This document shows, piece after piece, positions 12,459-24,400 of a DNA stretch of 64,000 nucleotides (position 1 is its first letter; every line of letters begins with the position of its first letter). The stretch spans positions 7,961,784 through 8,025,783 of the forward strand of contig CM074190.1 of the NCBI GenBank assembly GCA_037179385.1. Reading direction: 5' to 3'. Below the pieces are notes generated by a model. That model made no database searches. It had not been told where the DNA came from and saw nothing but the letters and a program-made list of their open reading frames with translations. The position numbers were made by a program, and so were the translations under genes. The DNA comes from Holothuria scabra (taxonomy: Eukaryota > Echinodermata > Holothuroidea > Aspidochirotida > Holothuriidae).

Positions 12459-15400
12459 GTAAGTTTTAGATTTAAGCAGAATCCAAGATATTATTACACC
12501 ACAGGTGAATTAGGAAGAACAGTTGGTGTTAGTGTAACCAGAGGTGAGAAACCATTTCCTCATCAAAGGGCACTTTTATCATTAGTGGCCAAAAACATTT
12601 TCATCCCAGCCTGTCATCTACTTATTCCTGCCACAAGATGCCAAAATGTTTGATTGTGGAGGGAGTATGGGTGCAAAGAAATTGACTCAGTGGGTCACAC
12701 TACTGCAAGGATAAGCAACATACTTCAAGTAGTCATGGGAAAGGGATGTATCCATTCCTCGTGCTCCTCTTCACATCCTTTGGTCAAGTGTCACTCTCCT
12801 TGTGAATCTTCAGCTGAAATGTCTTTTTCAGCGTTAGCACCCATAATGTGAAATGCACTTCCAGAACATGTAGAGGATAATAGTTATGAAATTTTCAAGT
12901 CTCTCCTCCAGGTCTACTTGTTTCTTAAAAAGCTTATCACCAGTAATGTCTGTTTTAAAGGGCCATAGAACATATGTCAATTTGATTTTGGTGCTATGAA
13001 ATGTCGCTGATTGATTCTCCATACTTGAACTGTATATACTGGTATAACTAAAAAAGATGACTTATATCTATGCTAAAGTCTTATTTGCCCATTAATAATA
13101 TATAGAACACATGTGCAAGTTGACATCACAGAATTTAGCTCCCTTTTCCTGTGATTATTACATTTCTTGGTATGTAAAGCAGCAGTGATAACTAATAATG
13201 TATGTTGCTCAAACATACTGTACTGTAGGGCTTGATATTTGTTCAACTATACATATTCCAAATTACAGACTGGACAGTATGCATATTACACCAACTATAG
13301 ATAAACCTGCACACATTGGCAAAGCTGTTTGACATCTTAATTGTATAAAATCTTCCTTCTTGCTTGCAGCTCAGCAATAAGAATACTCCTATACAGAGAT
13401 GGTTTTTACCTGGTATTCCAAAGGACTTTGAGGTGTACATCAAAAGAGATGATCTTACTGGGTGCAGCTTGTCTGGAAATAAGGTACAGTTCCTGTATTG
13501 AAAAACAAGGATTATTTGAATTCAAACAAAGATACATTTGAAATCAGACTGAGGACCTAAACAATGGTTTTAAGGTATTTTGAAGGATGTTAAATAGATT
13601 TCTTGAGTGGTCTAAAATTTTAACAATGGAGAGTTTATTGCTAAGATTAGGGTTAAGAAAGAAAATGCAAATGAATATATAAAGTCAATTTGTGTGTATT
13701 ATTGGCAAAAGTCCCTATTCACAGCATTTATACCTCATCAAAATCTAACCAAAGTCTACAATTACAGAAGTTTATTTTAGAGGTTCATAAATGACTCAGA
13801 TTATTCTGATCTTTCTACTCTTCACAATTATTCCATTCCATAGCTTATTCCATTGCAATGATTAAAAAATTATATCATGTAGTTACTTGAAATTATGGAC
13901 TGTGCAATAGTTTGAATATGTACTTTACAGCACCAAATCTCCTTTGCTTTTGAAATGGAAATGAGTAAATGTGATTGTGGAAAAAATTCCTTGCTGTTGC
14001 TAAGAACATTTTGCACGGAGAGCCTCTAGGAGACATTCACTGTTGACACAGTTTGAAGGGTCTTCCTGTAGAAAAAAAGAAAAGAAAAAAAAAAAACAGA
14101 CAAGCAAAAGCCAGTGGAAGACCCCTTGAATAAAGTAGGATCTTTTCAAGATTAATCAGTTGTAAGAGTTCTTGATTTAGCTGCATACTTTTCTTCCATG
14201 CTCTGTTATCACTGAGTAAGCAATGGGGTTAATATAATATTTTGATACCTCACAACTGGAAAAAATGCCTATTGTTTTATAGATTAAATCAGAAGTTACA
14301 AGTTGAGGGATAAAACTCCAGCAAATTAAGTCAATGAGTGACATGTATGTGCTATATAATGAATCTGCCTGGTGTTGAAATTGACAGTTCCTTTTGTTTC
14401 AATTGTGTCAATTGTGCAAGCTGATTACTTGCATGTGCTGGCATGTCAGATAAAAGATCAATAGCATTGAATGTTTTGTAAGAGTGAGGTTGCAAATTTC
14501 TTCACAAGAGAGTATTCCTAGGTCAAGTCTTACATTTAAAGACTTTAAAAATGGAACCAACTGCCATTGTGTCTGGACAACAATCCAGTGGCCTACAAAG
14601 AACTGGCACAAAGCTAGTGGGAACTGCTAGATTATTAAAGATGATAATTTAGGCATTAACTCTTTGTCAACCATTTACATCATGGGAGAATTTGTGTTCA
14701 AAGAATCTAGTGTCCCTGTTTGGATATAATAGTGACTACCTGTATTTGTTCACCAAAAATTGTCTTTTGTTTTTCAGGCAAGGAAGTTGGAGTTTTTATT
14801 AGCAGATGCCCTTCAGAAAAACTGTGACTCTCTCATAGGATGCGGTGCTGTCCAATCAAACTTCTGTCGATCCCTATGTGCTGCTGGGAAAGAGCTTGGT
14901 TTTGCAAGTCATCTGTTACTAAGGTCAAAATCAGTGGTAAGTGTCACTGTTCTGAATGAAATACATGTCAAAAACCTGTCTTGAAGAAGTTCAATGAACA
15001 TGCCTTAAAAATTTTAAGCTAAACACTCTAGTGGTAAAAGGGACTCTTGATTACATTTTGGTTTTTTTTTTTAGTTTATCTTTGCTCAATTTATGTTATT
15101 GTGAAGCATGTTTAACCTTGTATTATCTTACTGAACCTTTAAACAGAAGACATTTTGTTACAAGCTGAAAACAAAAACCAAGTAAATGTGTTTTGTGGTA
15201 TCTTGCATTACAGGTTGACTCTGACTTTTTGTGCAAGACCTTTCAACCTTCAGCAGTTGCAATGCATTTTACCAAATGTAATCTAATGATAAAGAAGTAC
15301 AATAACATTGTTTGTGGCTTACAGAACTGAAGACACTGTGTCAGGATGGAGACATATGGATTTTAGGGTGTGACCAAAATGCATTTGTGGGTGTTTGTAA

Positions 15401-18400
15401 GAGGATTGATGTGTGCCATGTTTCCTTTGTACAATGGCATATGGAAAATTGGGGTTATAGTTTCATGGGTGAAAGAAAATTTTTAACCAATAGTTGACTC
15501 GGAAATTGGGATGTACAGCTCTAGTATTGCTCCATTGACTTGAAAATATTTCTTCTCTGAGTAGATCCCATGGACAAATTTCACAATAAACTCAAGGAAA
15601 TGAAGTGTTTTGTATACAGATTCCCTTCATAGAGTATTTGATTAATACACACTCCTGGTAGTTTGTGCTTCATGTTAGATTATATGCAGATTAAATGCAG
15701 AATGTTTTTTGACAGTTTGACCATAAAGTGAAAGTCTGTTATAAAGGATCATTCTGTATTAACCCCCATACATGAAACCCTACATTTATGCCCTCTTTTG
15801 TAGCATTCCGAAGTCAATGCAACCGACTACAGTTGGTACTTCAATTTGTATTTTTTTATATTTCAGGATATTGAAGAGTTCCCAATGCAAGGGAATTCTT
15901 ACTTGGATCAACTATTAGGATCTTACATATATCTCATTCCCAACAAAGCTTCATACCAAAAAGATATTCACCCTAGAATGGTCACCCTGGCAGAACATCT
16001 CAGGTCTGGTTTCATAGATTATGTTTATATATGTGTAATCATTTCAGAAGTAGGTATGTGCAAAAAAAGTATGTAATTTCCCTTCAGTACCCCTGACATA
16101 CCCGTAACCACTTCCCCTGCCCTACCTTGCCTCTCTGTCCTCATGTAACCATTCTACATACATATTGCAACAGGACCCATTATCCAAATGTAGCATCTCT
16201 GTAGCTCTCTCCACCTATCCCCAGAGTCATTATCTCTATTTAATCTATTCAACTAACAAGTTTCAAATCAGTCCCCACTGACGAAAAAAAAACTTTGTAA
16301 AAAACCTTGCCGAGATAGCCACCCACCAGGATTTTAAGTCCCCAGAAGGTGCTGAATTTCAGTTATGAGCATTGTAGCATCATGTACTAATGGAGCATCT
16401 TCTTGGTTTTCATCATGATGACATCAGTAATGTATAAAAAGTCATTGACCAGATATTTGGACACAGAAAGTATTATCCTGTAAATCTTACAATTGAAGCA
16501 GTACCATGTCTCACCCTTGCCCCTTTTGGCAGACTTGTGTTGCTCTCATTATTCCTATATTGTCTGCACTCAATTTCACCACTGTCTGCAAACTTTTGCA
16601 AGAATTCTTTGTTGAACTCCGTAAAAGTTGTGTCCAGCTTATATATTCATGTATGCAATGACAACAAACACAAATTATAACAAGAATCAACCAAAGCAAG
16701 CCTGATTATGATGCAGCTTTTTACAAAGTCAGTGATATTTTAGTATGTGATTCATCTCACTTCAACCTCATGTCTTGAAGTCCCATTTATTTTATCATTA
16801 TGTTAGACTATGTTTATCATAGAATAAAGAGGCAGGTGAAGCGTTTTTGTGAAAATAAATATTCTTTTATCAAATTAATCAACGTTTGGCAGTTTCTTTC
16901 AATTTGTGCCCATAATGAAATAGGTTCCTGCTATTATGGAAAATCTGGAAAAGTCATGAAAATTTTGGAAATTATTTTGAAGACCTGGACAAATTGTAAA
17001 TTCAAGAGAATAGTGTCAAGTCCTGGGAAAGACGTGGAAATTTTCACTTCAGAAAATTGCTTCATTCCTATCCTCAATTGTTTTTCAAAATGTGTTCTTG
17101 TAACTTTTTATATCAAAATTTATTATTCTCTTCCTCCTTAAATTCTGCTGCTTCAAGTGAAAAATTTATGTAAGATATCAATAGGAAGGTCAAGGAACTT
17201 TTTATTTGATCCTGGAAAAGTAATGGAAAATTCCTGGAAAATTGATTCCCCTAGAAAATGCAGGAACCTTGAATGAACATAGCAAAGTTGGATAATATCT
17301 ATCACTGTTTGCACATGTTAGAATATGTTCTTAAAAAGAGGAGTTAATATTTGTCATATGCAATGGAGGCAAGTCTTAAGCAGTGTTGTAACAGCTCATT
17401 GAATCTGACTCCAGTTCAATCCAGTCTCATATTTTGACTTGACTTGATGTTCAATCCAAATTGCTTGACTTGATTCAAGTTTGGAACCCTAAATGACTTG
17501 ACCTGACTCAAGTTGACTCTCTTAAAGAACTTGACTTTACCTATGAGTCTAAAACTCTAATGACTTGACTCAAGTTGGCCATCTTAAGTGACTTGACTTG
17601 ATTCTGGTCTAGAACTCTAAATAACTTGACTGTGGCCCTCTTAAGTGACTAAATTCTGACTCTAGCCAATTTTAGTCTTACTGAAGACTCATGTCAGGGA
17701 AAATAATTCTAGTGGCCTTCAACTCCTTTGATGTAACTGACATGTTTGATATATTATCATGTAATTCTGAACTGGGGATGCCCATATTGCTCAGTGTACA
17801 TAGTCAGAACTTTGCGTAACCAAGGTGAGGGGCGTCGAGAATGTCAGAGACCAAAAGAAGGGTCATTCCATGGTTAATTGGATGGGTACTGAACTGATTT
17901 TCTATTTTTTGCTACAGATTTCTTTTCAAATTTTGCAGTTGTTTTTTGTTTCCTATTAATGTCTGAAAAGTTTCAAAGTTTTGAAAAAAAAAGTCAACAT
18001 TGCAATTTTGTAAAGTTTAATGTAGCATTCAAAATATTTGTTGGTATAAGAATGCTGTATGTGCAAGTTTGCAACATCACACAGAAAGTTTCATTACTGT
18101 AGTTCCAATCAGGAGTGTGACGTTCTCCTCTCCAAGTATTCCATACTGAATTAACAATGTAGCAAAAGAGCATCAAGATGCAACAGGGAACTACAACTTG
18201 TACATGTCAGTTTGAGTAGCTCTATGTTGACAATTTCTGTAGTAACAGAGTAATAATTGTAGCATTTCCATCTTCAGTTTTTGGAACGATACTAGTAATC
18301 AAAAGCAGCTGTAGTACCCCAGTAAGATCTGGAAAAGTGATGTCATGGTTACCAGATTTTACTTCTATGAGATGACTGTTGGTATGGCCAGGGTTCTCCT

Positions 18401-21400
18401 TGTTAATTGTACTTACGTTAAGATATGGAAAGAAGGGCTCCGGAATACCATAGAAAAAAATCTGTCAGTGACAGGTTAACTTCAAGAAGAGGCAGGAAGG
18501 AAACAGGAAACACACAAAAGAAGAAATACCTTACAGTTGGCCTTTCCTTTTCCGTGGGGGCCCTGGACACAAAGTCATGGTAGGGCCCTTTAAACTATAA
18601 TTCTAAACAAGATTCCAGTAGTGCAATTCATGAAAAGAGGTCAAAAGTTGTGGTCACCTTCACCCATTTTGAAATACCTCCATAGATATCATTCATTTCT
18701 TTCCTACAATTTCTTTCCTGCATTTATGTGGAAAAATAGCAGAATGAAAATCAAACAGATGATCTCCTCAAGGTTCAACAACTCACTCACTGTAATTGTC
18801 TTGTGATGGATGACCTCTCAACAAATGTAAATGTAGTTTACTTATATGAAGCAGCATAAAATAGGGTTAACAAAAATGTGGAATTCCCTCTTTTTCATGT
18901 AGATGCTACCTCTGGATTCAGTCTTAAATATCTTGACTTGACTTGATTAGCTGAGAGAGATGGCTTGACTGACTTTCCATGTGGCCTCTGTTAACTTGAT
19001 GTGTGATTTGACCTTAGAATGACTTGTTTCAGCACTGGTGTCACTCTCCCCTAGCACCCCTTTAATACCTTTCATTAACACCGCTTAACCTTTGTCCCTC
19101 ATACTGGTATCAATCTTAAAGTTTTACTGTAAGACAAAACAAGGATATGGAACAATATTTTGGCCTAGTAAAAATAGCTCAGCTTGTGGTATGTACGATA
19201 CATACCCCAGTGCACATTAACCATACTGTTGCACCTTTTCTTTCCACAGAAAACATTGTAACATATCTCCATATATTGTGCCAATTGGAGGAACCTGTCC
19301 AGAAGGACTGTTTGGCCACATTGAATGTTTTGATGAACTTATTAGGCAGGTAAGGAGATTAATCAAAATTTGCTGGTTAAAATGTTATGAGAGGATTACT
19401 TTAGAAAATAGAAAATTTTGAGGCAAGTCATTAGAGGGAATATTTAATTTGACATACTGTACCAAGAAATTGTTCATATCAATAGAGGTTGTTTGCTGAA
19501 ATCACTTCAGCCACCATCCATGCCATGCTGGACTGCAAACTGCCGTCATAGCTGTGTTATCAGGGTTGAAGCTACAATGGTCAGAAAATAAGGACAGAAG
19601 CGACCCACACTTTTTGCCAACCTATACTCATATCCTAATCAACCTCTCTCACCCCTCATAAATTCTCACTATTATCATGAATTTTCCACCCCCAATATCT
19701 CTTCCAGAATTCTCAACTTTTTCAAGAAAAACACAGCCCCCCCAAACAAAGTGTTTAAGACTGCTCTAATAATAAACTGAGAAAAAAGAGGAACTCACAT
19801 TCGCTGCCATTTGGGAAGCATGTTTTTGCCAAAACTGCACAGGTTGGTTGTGGTGCTAGGCTATTAAGGTCTTCAATTCGATTTGAGACCCACCCTCAAT
19901 CTGCCTGGCTACAATTGTGTGGGATAAAGTTTATTTGTCGTAATTTTTGTACATTCGATCCATTTGGTCTAATATCAGCATGCTAAATTGAGGAGGCTTA
20001 ACTTCAATTTTCTGTTTCATAGTATACAAAATTTGCAACCCCACATCTTCACTTTTTTTATTATTGCTGCACCAAAAGTAGTACTGTATTTTGCTTAGGT
20101 TTGAAGTTTGGAGTTCTTTTACATTGTTTCTTATTCTGATACTAATTATTACATAAGAAGAAAAAGCCATTACTGTAATCCACTTCCAATAAGCAGTACA
20201 AAACCTTTGGGTGGGTATTGCAAGTCGGGTTTCTGCTTCATGTCTCACTTACAGTTTAAAGCTTTTCCATCCCTAACATCAATAAAACTTTGATAAAACC
20301 CAGTACTGTAGGTCTTGTGGTTGATGATAAACTGGGGGCGCCAGTATCAAGAAAACACCAGAATTAACTGCCCAAAGGTCGGGTTTTAGGCTGTTTAGTG
20401 GCAGGTTATTTGAGTAAGGGCTATTTCATGTAATGAGAATAACATCACATAAACTATATACGGTGAAGTGGAAGAGACCCACAGCATTGAATGGTGGATT
20501 ACAAAACTGAAAACAAAACTCCTTTTTATTCTGCATGCTTTCACTAAAGTTCCTTGGAGCTGAACTAATTAAATGTCTAGGTGTAGAATATTATTTTTGT
20601 TTATCATCAAATGGTTTAATTGTTTAAAATTAAGGAACTCAAGTGGATATTTAAAGTGTACCTCAAGTCAAAAATATATATTTAAGAAAATGAAAAACGA
20701 ATTCCAACAGTCCAACTCCCATCTTCATATGACATTCCTGAGCTGAGATATAAAATGTTGAAGTTTATTCCCTTAAAACACATTGGTCTATTGCGTAATA
20801 ATTTGTGACTTTCTTGTTGTACAACTCACATAAAATGCTTTGTTTTCCTTTAAAATTAAAAATGTTTTTATGACCTTGAACACTTCCTGTTTGCTTGCAT
20901 AGCATGTTGCACAAGGAGGGCTGAATTAATTACACCACCTCATTAGAGTAAGAGTGCTATCACACCTTGGTACAAGGTGCAGTAACGTTCGGAAAAACAA
21001 AGAAATACAAAGATTGTAATTTGAGTAGTACAAGAATGACACCACAAATTATTGCGCAATGTACCATTTTAATTTGAGTGAATAAACTTCAACATTTAAT
21101 ATCTCAGCTCAGGAATGTCCTATGAAGATGTAAGTTGGACTGTTAGAATTTACTTTTCATGGTCTTTAATATATATTTTTGAATTTTTTGACTTTAGGTA
21201 CACTTTAAAGGTGACCTATTCATCATGAGTGAGGAAGAACTCTCTAGAGACAGATTACATTAATAAGACAGTGCAATATATAACTCATCCCTGTTACATT
21301 CATAGAAATGAAAGACTTGCCATCCTGTCAAAGGACTGTGTTCTAAATGATGATAATAATAATAATGGTTGGATTTATATAGTGCCTTATATGTATGTTC

Positions 21401-24400
21401 AACATCTCGAAGCGCTCTACAATCATTACCCCTGGTCATTGATAACTCGTCAAACCCACACTATAAAAGTGCACATCCCTTGCTGTTCTTGCCCGGCACA
21501 ATGCCACTTCATTGTGTCCCCTGGGGGACTTCCCATAGGAGCAGCCACGTACAGTGCATCACTATACAATCTACCTCACAGGTACCCATTTAACACCTAG
21601 GTGGAGAGAAGCAATCAAGATAAAGCATTTTGCTCAAGGACACAACATAATGACCCAGGTGGGAATCGAACCGGCAATCCTTAAATCACAAGTCCAATAC
21701 CTTAACCAATAGGCCACCACGCTCTCTGTGGGCCACATGTGGGCCATTGGGGTACTACAAGGGGACATGAGGGGGCAATTGCCTCTGCAGATTTTTTCCT
21801 TGCATCCCTCCTTACAGTTCACCCCCCCCCCCCAAGTTTGTCCCTGTATCCCCCCCTGAAAGAACATGCACATATCTTTGGATTTCACTCTTTATGCAAA
21901 ATATTTAGCCCCCCCACAGCATTTTCCTTAGCCCTCAGTTTACTTCCCCCTCCCCCAGTTTTGAACTTCCAGCACCAAAACTGCACACAGGATCTCAATG
22001 GTGAATTGGCATTGGAGACCAGATCCTGTGGGAACTGCAATGTTAGTTAGAGGAAGCTCAGAAGCTTTTAACGTTTGCATATTTATTATGGATTGACAGT
22101 TTGAACTCTAACCCTGAACTTGAAATCGATAACAAGAAGTCTAATAGTTGGTTAGTCAACATAAACTAGGAATTTTGAACACAAGGCAGCAGTTCTTAAC
22201 CTTTGTCTCCACTAACCCTTCAGGTGCCCAAATTTAGTCCTGTCTATGATGACCCAGGACATAAAAAATTGCTTGATGAATTAACATAATGTCTAATTAT
22301 ATTCAGCCCAATGGGATAGCTGAAATACCTTAACAGCCAGCAAGCCATCAAATGAATACTGTAGATAAGTATATCTGTGAAATGTAAAGCCTGTAATTTA
22401 CTCAAATTTTGGCTAAAAAATAGCTATCCTCTAAAATTCTTTTTAACCCCTAGAAAATCCCAAAGGCCCTCCTTAAAAACTTCTGATATTTGCTAACAAT
22501 CAAGATGATGGAGGTAACAAGGTAAGATTATCTTAGGTATCAATAGACCCATGCAATATTTGCAAAGAAATGATGTCATGGGTTGTGTCAAGAGAGTTGG
22601 TAAGATGCAAGCCTAAACATCCACATTACCTAGCATACATGCATGTGTTCTTGTGCATCGGCTATGCCAACCAGTGAGTGATGTAAGGGTGAACTCTGTG
22701 AAAAGTAGGTAGAATGCAGCGTAGTCTGTGTGATGGTTGATTATCTGTTTATCAACCTGATTGTTTAGTTGTCAGATTAAAAGTCATTAATCAGTCTCCC
22801 CAATACTTACTTTAAAGTAACAGCTAGATCTCCCTTAATTCCTCTGTAATACTGTATTTCTTTTTCAAGCCTCTTTGATGATATTTCGTAACTTGTTTAT
22901 TGAAGGTAAATCAAGCAGTTAACTCCTAGTTCATTTCACAATTGTGGAGGAAAAATATTGTCACATGACTCTCAACAGCCAATCATGCAACAGGATAGTC
23001 TATGATACCCATTTAAGTTGGGGTGACAGTACCTTCCCTTTATGTTTTATCCTGAAAAATAGACCTCTGGAGTTGGGTTCTGCAAAAGCTAATTGTGACG
23101 TCTAAATTGCCCGCAAACAAAATTCATGCTTTCTGCTTGCAAAACTTCTTACATGATTTTTCTCATTTTGCTTTTTTAAGTTACCTATGAAGATGTCTTG
23201 GATGTGAGTGGTTCAAACCAAAATTAATGGTTCTTGCTTTTATGCTTGTGGTTTCTGTTTTAACATCTTTAGGGCGCTTTGGAAGAATTCTCAGACTTGG
23301 TCCTAGCAACAGGTAGTGGAGGTTCTGCAGCAGGTTTTAGTATTGGTAATCACTTAAACGGAGGCAAGTTGAGGTAATGGTTCTGCAGCTGGTTTAATAG
23401 TATTGGTAATCACTTAATTGGAGGCAAGCTAAGGGGTAATAGTTCTGCAATCGATCAGTTTTAGCATTGGTAATGACTTAAATGGAGGCAAGTAAGGTAA
23501 CTGTGTGGAATAAAAATTGATTTTTGAAGCAATTGTTATTAGCACTACTACATAAATGTTGTACAAATAGGAGACATTATAAAAGAATCATTAATTTTTT
23601 TTTCAGTGATGGAAACCATTATATTTATTCAATTACAATGTATTGCTGTCCCGTTTGATGTGATCGTAAACATTGCAAAAATAGTGCAAAGAAGAGAAAA
23701 CAATGTAGTTTAGAAGAAATTAGAAGTGAAGTAGTTATCAAGTTCCCCTTCTTTGTCTCTTCCTCACCAAAGGAACTTATACTTGCAAAGTATACGGGAC
23801 AGCTTTTACTGGAAAGATCAAAGGCTGAGCCCTTCTAACCCCAACATTTAGTGTAATTTCCCCAATTATGTCTTATGTTTTTTCTAAACTGCACCTGTAG
23901 ATAACAGGGAGGGGGGCTTGGTGCCCCACACCTTGTACAGCTGAAGAAAACAAGGCAGTACCCTTCAAGACTTGACTTATATCATATGATTTCATCTATT
24001 GCCTTTGTATAACAGAATACATGGCATGGCAGTTTGTGATGATGCTGCATATTTTCATGGTGAGATCAACAAATTGCTTAAGTCTGTTGGTCTGCAGAGA
24101 GATAGTCAGTCCACTATCCATTCAGAAGATTTGATTACTATTGTTGAAGGGGTCAAAGGTCGTGGTTATGGTTTATCTACAGATGAAGAACTTGGTGAGT
24201 TAATCATGAATAAAATGCTGTTGTGAAATTTTGGGGTAAAAAAGGATGGAGTTAGAGTTGTTGTTTTTAGTAAACATCACTTTCTTTGTCTTACTTTTGT
24301 GCAGCATTTCTAGTACTTTAATATTCAATAAAAGTTTTAAGAGTATGGTGACTGCTTGTTTGAAAATGTCCTTCCAAAGTTCCTGTAGGAAGTTTTATTT

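Noticed and set aside
12297..12653. 118-codon frame as a single-exon protein
   Set aside because: After codon 54 it runs into intron 1: a donor gtaagt is at 12459 and the paralog ends its exon at the same residue.
16800..17141. 113-codon frame in intron 4 of gene 1
   Set aside because: It falls in dispersed repeat-like GGAAAATCTGGAAAA words, with no motif and no counterpart in the paralog.
21645..21726. Functional tRNA gene
   Set aside because: It has A and B boxes, but it continues directly into a SINE body with a simple-repeat tail.
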